From contig NZ_LDJH01000031.1 of the NCBI RefSeq assembly GCF_001431525.1, forward strand, positions 1 to 64,000: a stretch of 64,000 bases of DNA, in the 5' to 3' direction. Positions 57,233-64,000 of the stretch are shown here, in pieces. This stretch comes from Stenotrophomonas koreensis (GTDB taxonomy: Bacteria; Pseudomonadota; Gammaproteobacteria; Xanthomonadales; Xanthomonadaceae). The position numbers and the translations under genes are program-made. Numbering within the stretch: position 1 is the stretch's first letter; each line of letters opens with the position of its first letter. The notes below the pieces were generated by a model that was not told the DNA's origin, searched no databases, and saw nothing but the letters and a program-made list of their open reading frames with translations.

Positions 57233-57970
57233 TCAGTCGCGCTGCCGGCAGCGCACGCCATCACGCTGGATCTTCCAGACCCGCGCCGGGTGCACGATAG
57301 CCACCTGCTGCCAGTCGACAAAGGCACCATCAGCCAGCAACTGGGCATACAGCTGATCAAGCACTCCCTGCCAGCGCTGCTGCTCGGCGTCATCGCCCGG
57401 GCCGGCACACGGCAATGCCGGCAGTGGCCAGTTGTCATGCAGCAGCAGCACATTCCGCGGTTGGCGGGCAAAGCCTTCGCGGCCGATCACATCGCGCTTC
57501 TTGGCCACCGCCCAGCGCATCACCGCCAGCCACAGTGCGACAGGGTCCTCGCCATTGAATCCGGGACGCCCGCCCTTGGCCGCAAGCAGGCGCTGCAGCA
57601 GCGGGTTGGACCAGTCCCAGTCATGCTCACCGGGCGCCAGCACCGGCCGCAGCCAGCCGGAATTGATGTCGCGCAGCTGCGTCTGCAGGCGCTTGAGCTC
57701 TTCGGGCACCACTTCCATGCACTCCACCCCGACCGCCAGGCCCGGGGCGGAGAGCAGGAAATCCGGGCGCTCGCTGCTGTGCACGCGCAACGGGTAGCGC
57801 AGCTGGTCGGCAAAGGCGGTCAGCCACACCGCGATCAGCCAGCGCTCGCGTGACTTCTTGTCCAGCAGCGCCGCCTGCCCGGCAGGCAGGCCTTCCAGCC
57901 CGAGCTGGGCCTGCAACGCGGTGGGAGTATCGGCGCGCCAGCTCAGCTCAGTGGTGATCGGCTTGCCCAT
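57233..57970 (-). CDS. Hypothetical protein co-transcribed with rsmI
   Basis: 245 residues from M-G-K-P-I-T-T-E-L, its start lying inside the end of rsmI (23-base overlap). No signal or membrane segment. Conserved-looking features are R-E-R-W-L-I-A-V-W-L-T-A-F-A-D near 42-56 and R-P-D-F-L-L...V-G-V-E-C-M-E-V-V near 67-90, which resembles the P-D...E-x-x core of PD-(D/E)XK nucleases, with Met in place of the usual Lys. A Trp-rich middle (D-W-D-W-S-N-P-L-L-Q) follows. No family is assigned; a nuclease-like fold is only a guess. Confidence 0.75.
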   Translation of the reverse strand: MGKPITTELSWRADTPTALQAQLGLEGLPAGQAALLDKKSRERWLIAVWLTAFADQLRYPLRVHSSERPDFLLSAPGLAVGVECMEVVPEELKRLQTQLRDINSGWLRPVLAPGEHDWDWSNPLLQRLLAAKGGRPGFNGEDPVALWLAVMRWAVAKKRDVIGREGFARQPRNVLLLHDNWPLPALPCAGPGDDAEQQRWQGVLDQLYAQLLADGAFVDWQQVAIVHPARVWKIQRDGVRCRQRD

Positions 57971-58778
57971 ACAACGCCTTGCGCGGCGCACCGCTCAGTT
58001 CAGCGGCCAGCTTGGCCGCGGTGGAGGGCGGCAGGTGTTCGTTGAGCCGGGCGTACAGGCGGCGGCCTTCGGCAATCTGCGCCGCCTCGTCATCACCAGC
58101 CCCCTGCACCATCACCACGAATTCGCCGCGGCGCTGGTTCGGATCGGCCTGGATCTGGGCCAGCAGGCTGGCCAGGTCGCCATCGAGCACGGTCTCGAAC
58201 AGTTTGGTCAGCTCGCGCGCCAGCACGGCCGGGCGGTCACCGCCGAAGATGGCCAGCATGTCGGCCAGCGACTCCTCGATCCGGTGCGAGGACTCATAGA
58301 ACACCAGCGTCGCAGTGGCACTGGCCAGGCGCGACAGACGCTCACGACGGGCGCTGGCCTTGGCCGGCAGGAAGCCTTCAAAGGCGAAGCGGTCACTCGG
58401 CAGCCCGGCCACACTGAGCGCAGCGATGGCGGCGCAGGCGCCGGGAATCGGGCTGACCTTTACTCCGGCCGCACGCGCCGCACGCACCAGCTTGAAGCCC
58501 GGGTCCGAGACCAGCGGGGTGCCGGCATCGGAGACCAGCGCCAGTGACTCGCCGGCCAGCAGCCGGGCCACGACCTTGTCGGCGATCGCCTCCTCGTTGT
58601 GGTCATGCAGGGCGATCAACGGCTTGTCGATGCCGTAGTGGGCCAGCAGCGGGCGGGTGTGGCGGGTGTCTTCGGCACACACCGCAGCAACCTCGCGCAG
58701 CGTCTGCAGTGCGCGGGCAGAGATATCGGCAAGGTTGCCGATCGGGGTGGCGATCACATACAGCGTAGCGGTGGACAT
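57948..58778 (-). CDS. rsmI: 16S rRNA 2'-O-ribose methyltransferase RsmI
   Basis: 276 residues. RsmI methylates the 2'-O of C1402 in 16S rRNA. It shows the tetrapyrrole-methylase fold: L-Y-V-I-A-T-P-I-G-N-L-A-D-I near 6-19, C-A-E-D-T-R-H-T-R, H-D-H-N-E-E, D-A-G-T-P-L-V-S-D-P-G near 84-94, P-G-A-C-A-A and F-Y-E-S-S-H-R-I. The divergent lpoA-yraN pair next door is the conserved yraL-yraM-yraN neighbourhood of gammaproteobacteria. RsmH, which modifies the same base, is encoded in the dcw cluster of this window. Confidence 0.95.
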   Translation of the reverse strand: MSTATLYVIATPIGNLADISARALQTLREVAAVCAEDTRHTRPLLAHYGIDKPLIALHDHNEEAIADKVVARLLAGESLALVSDAGTPLVSDPGFKLVRAARAAGVKVSPIPGACAAIAALSVAGLPSDRFAFEGFLPAKASARRERLSRLASATATLVFYESSHRIEESLADMLAIFGGDRPAVLARELTKLFETVLDGDLASLLAQIQADPNQRRGEFVVMVQGAGDDEAAQIAEGRRLYARLNEHLPPSTAAKLAAELSGAPRKALYGQADHH

Positions 58779-58868
58779 CTTCTTGGGACGGCTTTGTCAT
58801 GGTCAGGGTTAGAATCCTACCGCTTCCTTGCACCCACCCTGGCGCGCATGCGCACAATGGACCCTGAG

Positions 58869-60584
58869 ATGAAAAACGCCTCCTTGCGCTTGTCCGCCCT
58901 GTCGCTCAGCCTGGCCCTGCTGACCAGCTGCGCCACCACCACGGTGACCCCGACCGCCAGCCCGGCACATCAGGCGGCGCTGGCGCAGCTTGAGGGTGGG
59001 CAACCGCGCGAGGCCGCACTGGCGCTGGAAACCCAGGCCGGCAGCCTGCGTGGCGCTGCACGCAGCCAGGCCCTGGCCGATGCGGCCTGGGGCTGGCACC
59101 TGGCCGGTGATGGCGCCCGCGCACAATCCCTGCTCGGCCAGCTCAACAGCCGTCACCTGAGTGGCGCCAGCAGCCAGCGTTACCAGCTGCTGCAGGCCAT
59201 CCAGGCAGTGGCTGCCAACCAGCCGGCACAGGCACTGACCCTGCTCGGCAGCACCGCCGCCGTGCATGCCCCGCTGCAGGCGTCCTGGCTGCTGACCACC
59301 GCGGCCGCACACCAGGCGCAAGGCGACCTGTTCGCCGCAGCGGCGGCATTGAGCCGTGCGTTGCCGGTGCTGGACGGGGCGCAACGCACCCAGGCGCAGG
59401 CAGATCTCCAGCGCCTGCTGGCACGGGTGGATGACACCAGCCTGCGCGAGCGCAGCGCGGCGCTGGCCGTTGGCGATCCCTTCTACAACCAGGCCGGGCG
59501 TGCCTTGATCGCCCGCGGCCTGACCCTGCCACGGCCATTGCAGCTGGATCCGGCCAGCCTGCCGGACTTCAGCAAGCGCGCCGCCGCCGAGCGCGACGGT
59601 TACCGTCCGCCGGGGCGGATTGCGGTACTGCTGCCATTGAGCGGCCAGCTCGCCACCGCTGCCGGCCCGGTACGTGACGGCCTGCTCGCCGGTTATTACG
59701 CCGAACACCGGCAGCGTCCGGAGCTGCAGTTCATCGACACCGCCGGTACCGCTGCCGGCGCACTGGCCGCGTATGACCGGGCGGTGGCCGCCGGCGCCGA
59801 TTATGTGATCGGCCCGCTCGGCCGCGACGAGGTCGATGCGCTGTTCGCACGCAGCCCGCTGCCCGTCCCCGTGCAGGCCCTGAACCACGGCAGGACGCTG
59901 CCGCCCCAGGGCCACCTGGCCTTCTCGCTGGCCCCGGAAGATGACGGGGTGATGGCCGCCGAGTTCCTGCTCGCCCGCGAGCGCAGCAAGGCGCTGGTGA
60001 TCCACAGCAATGATGACAACGGCCGCCGTGCCGCCGCCGCGTTCAACACCCAATTCAGCCAACGTGGCGGGCAGGTGCTGGCCAGCGTGGCGGTCAGCGA
60101 CACCCCGGCCGACATCAGCAGCCAGCTGCAGCTGCCGGCCGAGGCGGTGTTCCTGGCCGTGCGCGGCCCGCAGGCAAGGGCACTGGCGCCACAGCTGGCG
60201 CTGGCCGGGCTGGCCGGCGCAACCCGGGTCGGCAGCTCGCAGCTGACCCTGGGCACCGGCAAGCCGGAAGAAGACCAGGTGCTCGATGGCATCGCCTTCC
60301 CGGACGAGCGCTGGAGCAGCCAGCGCGTGGACGGGCTGCCGGCGGCCAACGAACTGGCCGGCCGCCTGCCGACCGCACGCGGCGCCGCGGCACGCCTGTT
60401 CGCCTTCGGCCACGATGCCTGGAAGATCAGCGCCTACCTGCCGCGCCTGGCCACCAGTACCGACCAAGGGCTGCCGGCGGCGACCGGCCTGCTTTATCTG
60501 GATGGCAGCGGCCAGGTGCTGCGCCGCCCGGTCTGGTCTACTTTCAGCGGCGGGCATGCCCAGCCGATCGTGGATGGCCGCTGA
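58869..60584 (+). CDS. lpoA: Outer-membrane lipoprotein activator LpoA (LppC family)
   Basis: 571 residues from M-K-N-A-S-L-R. The lipoprotein signal ends L-L-T-S-C with Cys21. Residues about 30-225 are Ala/Leu/Gln-rich helical repeats (TPR-like), and residues about 240-560 form a periplasmic-binding-protein-like fold beginning [10 protein letters not shown] and including D-Y-V-I-G-P-L-G-R and F-A-F-G-H-D-A-W-K. LpoA reaches from the outer membrane to activate the synthase PBP1A. The gene is divergent from rsmI, and its end overlaps yraN by 11 bases. Confidence 0.93.
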   Translation: MKNASLRLSALSLSLALLTSCATTTVTPTASPAHQAALAQLEGGQPREAALALETQAGSLRGAARSQALADAAWGWHLAGDGARAQSLLGQLNSRHLSGASSQRYQLLQAIQAVAANQPAQALTLLGSTAAVHAPLQASWLLTTAAAHQAQGDLFAAAAALSRALPVLDGAQRTQAQADLQRLLARVDDTSLRERSAALAVGDPFYNQAGRALIARGLTLPRPLQLDPASLPDFSKRAAAERDGYRPPGRIAVLLPLSGQLATAAGPVRDGLLAGYYAEHRQRPELQFIDTAGTAAGALAAYDRAVAAGADYVIGPLGRDEVDALFARSPLPVPVQALNHGRTLPPQGHLAFSLAPEDDGVMAAEFLLARERSKALVIHSNDDNGRRAAAAFNTQFSQRGGQVLASVAVSDTPADISSQLQLPAEAVFLAVRGPQARALAPQLALAGLAGATRVGSSQLTLGTGKPEEDQVLDGIAFPDERWSSQRVDGLPAANELAGRLPTARGAAARLFAFGHDAWKISAYLPRLATSTDQGLPAATGLLYLDGSGQVLRRPVWSTFSGGHAQPIVDGR

Positions 60585-60942
60585 GCACCTGCAACGCGGG
60601 GCCGCTGCCGAGACGGCAGCACTGGCCCTGCTGCAGCGCGCCGGGCTGCAGCTGCTGGCGCGCAACGCCCGCAGCCGCTTCGGCGAGCTGGACCTGGTGA
60701 TGCGTGACGGCGATACGCTGGTGTTTGTCGAGGTCCGCCAGCGCAGCGGCGCCGGCTTTGGCGGTGCGCTGGCCTCGCTTGACGCCCGCAAGTGCCGCCA
60801 GGTGATCCGCGCCGCCCGGGGCTGGCTGGCCGCGCACCCGGCCTGGGCGCAGGCAACCTGCCGTTTTGACGTGGTGCTGGCCCAGGCCGGAGCGGCGCCC
60901 CTGCACTGGCTGCGTGATGCCTTCCGCGCCGATGACTACTGA
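60574..60942 (+). CDS. yraN: UPF0102 protein YraN
   Basis: 122 residues starting M-A-A-E-H-L within the last codons of lpoA. It has the UPF0102 pattern: [17 protein letters not shown], then [22 protein letters not shown], which is the E...D...E-V-R core of a restriction-endonuclease-like fold. C-R-Q-V-I-R-A-A and C-R-F-D-V-V complete the domain. A nuclease role linked to recombination or DNA uptake has been proposed for the family but is not established. Confidence 0.93.
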   Translation: MAAEHLQRGAAAETAALALLQRAGLQLLARNARSRFGELDLVMRDGDTLVFVEVRQRSGAGFGGALASLDARKCRQVIRAARGWLAAHPAWAQATCRFDVVLAQAGAAPLHWLRDAFRADDY

Positions 60943-60943
60943 C

Positions 60944-62329
60944 ATGCGCATGAGCGAACTCCCTGCCGATTTTGTCCAGCAGCTGCACACTCTCCTCGGC
61001 GCTGACCTGCACCGCGACAGCGCCAGCCTGCAGGCGCAGGCCGGTGACAACTCCTGGCGTGAGCAACGGCCGGCACTGGTGGCCTGCCCGCGCAACCTGG
61101 AGCAGGTGCAGGCGGTCGTGCGTCTGTGCCATGCCTGGCGCGTGCCGCTGGTGGCGCGCGGTGCCGGTACCGGCACCACCGGTGCGGCCGTGCCCACCCC
61201 GGGTAGCGTGGCATTGGTAATGACCCGGATGGACCGGATCCTGGCAATCAACCCGGCCGACCGCTGCGCGGTGGTGCAGCCCGGCGTGCTCAACGGCAGC
61301 CTGCAGCAGGCGCTGCGCCCGCACGGGCTGTTCTGGGCACCGGATCCGTCCAGCTTCGAAAGCTGCAGCATCGGCGGCAACCTGGCCACCAATGCCGGCG
61401 GGCCGCGTGCGGTCAGGTATGGCACCAGCCGCGACAACGTACTCGGGCTGAAGGCGGTCGATGGCCGTGGTGAGCTGATCGTCTGCGGCGGACCATGGAC
61501 CAAGGACGCCACCGGCTATGACCTGACCCACCTGCTGGTCGGCAGCGAGGGCACGCTGGCGGTGATCGTCGAGGCCACCCTGAAACTGCACCCGTTGCCC
61601 GCCGCCCGCGCCGGGCTGCGCGCTTTCTACCGCGATGCCGAAGCGGCCGCGGCAGCGGTGGCGCGGATCATGGCCCAGCCGGTGGTGCCGACGGTATGCG
61701 AGTTCCTGGATGCGCGCAGCCTGCAGCTGCTGCGCGGCAATGGCGCCACGGTGCCCGAGGCCGGCGCGATGCTGCTGCTGGACGTGGAAGGCGATGAAGA
61801 CAGCCTGCCGACCCTGCTCGGCACAGTGGGCAGCGCCTGCGAGGGCGAGGGCCTGCTGGAGATGGACGTGGCCACCGACGGCGTGGCCCGCGAACGGCTG
61901 TGGGCGGCCCGGCGCGCGCTGTCCCCGGCGCTGAAGACGATTGCCCCGGGCAAGATCAACGAGGACGTGGTGGTACCGGTGTCGCAGATGCCGGCACTGG
62001 TGGCCGGGGTGCAGGCGCTGTCGGCGCGCTTCGCGCTGCCTATCGTCACCTTCGGCCACGCCGGCAACGGCAACCTGCACGTCAACATCCTCTACCACCC
62101 CGACGATGCCGGGCAGAACACCCGCGCCCAGGCCGCCCTGCCGGAAGTGTTCGCGCTGGTGCTGGCGCTGGGCGGCACGCTCTCCGGCGAGCATGGCATC
62201 GGCCTGGCCAAGCGCGATTTCATGCCGGCGGCGTTCAACCCGGCAACCCTGGCGCTGATGCGGGCGATCAAGCACGCCTTCGACCCGGCCGGCATCCTCA
62301 ACCCGGGCAAGCTGCTGCCACCGGGCTGA
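60944..62329 (+). CDS. FAD-linked D-2-hydroxyacid dehydrogenase (GlcD/D2HGDH-like)
   Basis: 461 residues; three in-frame ATGs (60932, 60944, 60950) are possible and none has a strong ribosome binding site. The FAD_binding_4 (VAO-type) domain has V-A-R-G-A-G-T-G-T-T-G-A near 65-76, V-Q-P-G-V, P-D-P-S-S, G-G-N-L-A-T-N-A-G-G and G-S-E-G-T-L-A-V-I. The FAD-oxidase C-terminal domain has G-H-A-G-N-G-N-L-H-V-N and G-E-H-G-I-G, metal and substrate ligands of D-lactate, glycolate or D-2-hydroxyglutarate dehydrogenases. It starts one base after yraN. The exact substrate is undecided; D-lactate or D-2-hydroxyglutarate are likely. Confidence 0.88.
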   Translation: MRMSELPADFVQQLHTLLGADLHRDSASLQAQAGDNSWREQRPALVACPRNLEQVQAVVRLCHAWRVPLVARGAGTGTTGAAVPTPGSVALVMTRMDRILAINPADRCAVVQPGVLNGSLQQALRPHGLFWAPDPSSFESCSIGGNLATNAGGPRAVRYGTSRDNVLGLKAVDGRGELIVCGGPWTKDATGYDLTHLLVGSEGTLAVIVEATLKLHPLPAARAGLRAFYRDAEAAAAAVARIMAQPVVPTVCEFLDARSLQLLRGNGATVPEAGAMLLLDVEGDEDSLPTLLGTVGSACEGEGLLEMDVATDGVARERLWAARRALSPALKTIAPGKINEDVVVPVSQMPALVAGVQALSARFALPIVTFGHAGNGNLHVNILYHPDDAGQNTRAQAALPEVFALVLALGGTLSGEHGIGLAKRDFMPAAFNPATLALMRAIKHAFDPAGILNPGKLLPPG

Positions 62330-62362
62330 GCACATCCCACCCGGGACAGCCACGCCACCGCA

Positions 62363-63349
62363 CTACGCGCTGGCGAAGTGGTCGTAGCCGCGCCGCGGCG
62401 GCAGCCACGGCCGGCCAGCCGGATCCTGCCAGTGCACGCCCTGCCCGGCCTGCAGCCGGCCGATGCAGTGCACCGCAACCCCGGCGCTGGCGGCAGCGGC
62501 CAGCACCCGGTCATGGGCGGCGGCCGGGGCGCTGAAGCACAGTTCGTAGTCATCGCCACCGCCGGTCTGCAGCGGCCAGGCCTGCTCGCCGGCGGCGAAG
62601 CGGGCCAGCGCCGGCGACACCGGCAGCGCGGCCAGTTGCAGCTGCGCGGCCAGGCCGCTGCGCTGGCAGACATGGCCCAAGTCGGCGCCCAGGCCATCGG
62701 AGACATCGATCGCCGCGCTGGCGATGCCACGCAGGGCCAGGCCGAGTGCGTTGCGCGGGCTGGGCCGCAGCAGGCGCTGGCGCAGGGTTTCCAGCAATGG
62801 ATCGGCCTGCTCCGCGGCCACATCCAGCCGGCCCTGCTGCCACAGCGCCAGCGCCAGCGCGGCCTCGCCCGGCACCCCGCTGACCCAGACCTGGTCACCG
62901 GCGCATGCACCGTCACGGCGCAGCGCCTGCGTGGCCGGCACCCAGCCCATCGCGGTGACCGACAGCGACAACGGCCCGCGCGTGGTATCGCCACCGACCA
63001 GGGTGATCCCGGCGGCATCGGCCAGCGCAAACAGGCCATCGGCAAAGGCCTCCAGCCAGACCGGGTCACTGTCCGGCAACGACAAGGCCAACGTGCACCA
63101 GGCCGGACGCGCGCCCATCGCGGCCAGGTCGGACAGGTTCACCGCCAGGGTTTTCCAGCCGATGTCAAACGCTGGCGTCTCCAGCGGAAAATGCACGCCG
63201 GCATTGAGCGTATCGGCAGTCACCGCCAGCACCTGCCCTGCCGGTGGCGCCAGCAGTGCGCAGTCATCGCCGATGCCAAGCATGATGTCGGCACGCGCGG
63301 CGGTACGCGCGGCAATGCGTTCGATCAGCGAAAACTCATCCAGGCGCAT
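62363..63349 (-). CDS. thiL: Thiamine-monophosphate kinase ThiL
   Basis: 328 residues. ThiL phosphorylates thiamine phosphate to thiamine diphosphate. It opens E-F-S-L-I-E-R-I near 5-12, followed by I-G-D-D-C-A-L-L near 26-33 (Mg-binding Asp pair), the D-T-L-N-A-G-V-H-F segment, V-G-G-D-T-T-R-G, V-S-G-V-P-G and I-D-V-S-D-G-L-G-A-D-L. G-G-G-D-D-Y-E-L-C-F is the C-terminal signature. It is third after ribH and nusB, the conserved ribH-nusB-thiL order, though a hairpin separates it from nusB. Confidence 0.95.
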   Translation of the reverse strand: MRLDEFSLIERIAARTAARADIMLGIGDDCALLAPPAGQVLAVTADTLNAGVHFPLETPAFDIGWKTLAVNLSDLAAMGARPAWCTLALSLPDSDPVWLEAFADGLFALADAAGITLVGGDTTRGPLSLSVTAMGWVPATQALRRDGACAGDQVWVSGVPGEAALALALWQQGRLDVAAEQADPLLETLRQRLLRPSPRNALGLALRGIASAAIDVSDGLGADLGHVCQRSGLAAQLQLAALPVSPALARFAAGEQAWPLQTGGGDDYELCFSAPAAAHDRVLAAAASAGVAVHCIGRLQAGQGVHWQDPAGRPWLPPRRGYDHFASA

Positions 63350-63387
63350 CGTTGCTCATCCTCGGCCGAAAGCTGGCGCCAAAACCA

Positions 63388-63421
63388 CAACGCCGGCACC
63401 GATCACCCGGCCCCGGCGTTG
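63388..63421 (-). terminator. Terminator-like hairpin between nusB and thiL
   Basis: Arms CAACGCCGG (63388-63396) and CCGGCGTTG (63413-63421) pair perfectly across a 16-base loop. On the minus strand TGGTTTTGG follows. It probably attenuates rather than fully blocks read-through into thiL. Confidence 0.55.
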
Positions 63422-63452
63422 AAAACCCGACATCCGACGCTGCCAGCGGCAC

Positions 63453-63935
63453 TCAGCGCGTGGATTCGGCCTTGCGCCATTCCAGCGCGGCATGGTCCAG
63501 CACACCGTTGACATAGGTGTGGCCATGCTCGGAACCAAAGCGTTTGGCCGTTTCAATCGCTTCGTTGATCACCACCCGGTACGGCACATCGATGCGGTAA
63601 CGCAGCTCGTAGGCAGCCACCCGCAGCACCGCACGTTCGATCGCATCGACCGCTTCCATGTCGCCGCGGTCCACGAACGGGGCCAGCGCCGCATCCAGTT
63701 CCTTGCGGTGGTCCAGCACGCCATGCACCAGCGCCTCGAAATAGGCCAGGTCGGCCACTTCGTGCGCCTGCTCATGGGCAAACTGGGCCAGCAGGGTCTG
63801 TGCATTGCCGCCGGAAATCTGCCAGGCGTAGATCGCCTGCAGCGCGCGCCGGCGCGCACGCGAGCGCAGCACCGGATCGACGCCATCGCGCCGCACCGGC
63901 TTGCCGGCAGGCTTGCCGCTCTTGGGGGTATTCAT
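63453..63935 (-). CDS. nusB: Transcription antitermination factor NusB
   Basis: 160 residues from M-N-T-P-K-S, the start overlapping the ribH stop by one base (TAATG). A basic N-terminal tail (G-K-P-A-G-K-P-V-R-R-D) precedes the all-helical NusB domain: R-S-R-A-R-R-R-A-L-Q-A-I-Y-A-W-Q near 24-39, R-A-V-L-R-V-A-A-Y-E-L-R and I-N-E-A-I-E-T-A-K-R-F-G. NusB with NusE binds boxA RNA and supports rRNA antitermination. Confidence 0.95.
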   Translation of the reverse strand: MNTPKSGKPAGKPVRRDGVDPVLRSRARRRALQAIYAWQISGGNAQTLLAQFAHEQAHEVADLAYFEALVHGVLDHRKELDAALAPFVDRGDMEAVDAIERAVLRVAAYELRYRIDVPYRVVINEAIETAKRFGSEHGHTYVNGVLDHAALEWRKAESTR

Positions 63936-64000
63936 TACAGCTTCTCCAGCAGATTGACCATTTCCAGCGCCGCCAGGGCGCACTCTTCCCCCTTGTTGCC
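63935..64000 (-). CDS. ribH: 6,7-dimethyl-8-ribityllumazine synthase, C-terminal fragment
   Basis: Only the last 21 codons and stop are in the window: G-N-K-G-E-E-C-A-L-A-A-L-E-M-V-N-L-L-E-K-L. This is the typical RibH C-terminal helix, with N-K-G-E-E and A-L-E-M-V-N-L. RibH makes the riboflavin precursor lumazine. Its stop overlaps the nusB start, in the conserved ribH-nusB-thiL order. The rest lies beyond the right edge. Confidence 0.85.
   Translation of the reverse strand, partial: GNKGEECALAALEMVNLLEKL

Overview
The window is a GC-rich gammaproteobacterial chromosome segment, most likely from the family Xanthomonadaceae (Lysobacteraceae) and Stenotrophomonas-like. This placement is inferred from gene content and order: the division cluster mraZ-rsmH-ftsL-ftsI-murE-murF-mraY-ftsW-murG-murC-ftsQ-ftsA-ftsZ-lpxC is followed by a DciA-type gene, an M23 peptidase, secA and a MutT/ThiE fusion; murD is missing from that cluster; a ColRS/VgrRS-like two-component pair is present; and one protein ends in what looks like an XVIPCD, the C-terminal tag of Xanthomonadales type IV secretion effectors. 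No tRNA, rRNA, CRISPR array or insertion sequence was seen.

Layout. 1-5.7 kb (all minus strand): a TPM-domain protein cut by the window edge, lemA, dgkA, a sensor kinase/regulator pair, a Fur-box-controlled hemP and an aldo/keto reductase. 5.9-13.7 kb: a nucleoside transporter with a PfkB kinase, dusB, a methyltransferase, a DUF457 membrane hydrolase, metK and a thioesterase. 13.7-20.8 kb: ppc, a secreted S9 peptidase and ahcY, the last preceded by a clear S-adenosylhomocysteine (SAH) riboswitch. 21.2-22.9 kb: an A/T-richer two-gene island, a lipoprotein followed by a protein with an NlpC/papain-like N-terminus and an XVIPCD-like C-terminus, read here as an immunity/effector pair. 23-34.4 kb: a copper chaperone and CopA, YbaK, a LytTR two-component operon, two alpha/beta hydrolases, two small secreted proteins of unknown role, metF with an operator-like palindrome, and the MutT/ThiE fusion. 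34.5-54.9 kb: secA, an M23 peptidase, DciA, lpxC and the complete division and cell-wall (dcw) operon, whose promoter carries MraZ-type repeats. 55-64 kb: an NRDE protein, rnpB, a PDZ protein, rsmI, lpoA, yraN, an FAD-linked oxidase, thiL, nusB and the tail of ribH.

How the genes work together. Three genes of the methyl cycle lie within 20 kb: metK makes SAM, ahcY clears SAH, and metF supplies methyl-THF. At least ahcY is under direct SAH control. The dcw operon is nearly gap-free, most junctions overlapping by 1-11 bases, so it is probably one translationally coupled transcript from MraZ to FtsQ. It lacks both murD and ddlB, so those steps must be encoded elsewhere. The effector/immunity pair stands alone, with no secretion genes in the window, as is common for dispersed X-T4SS effectors.
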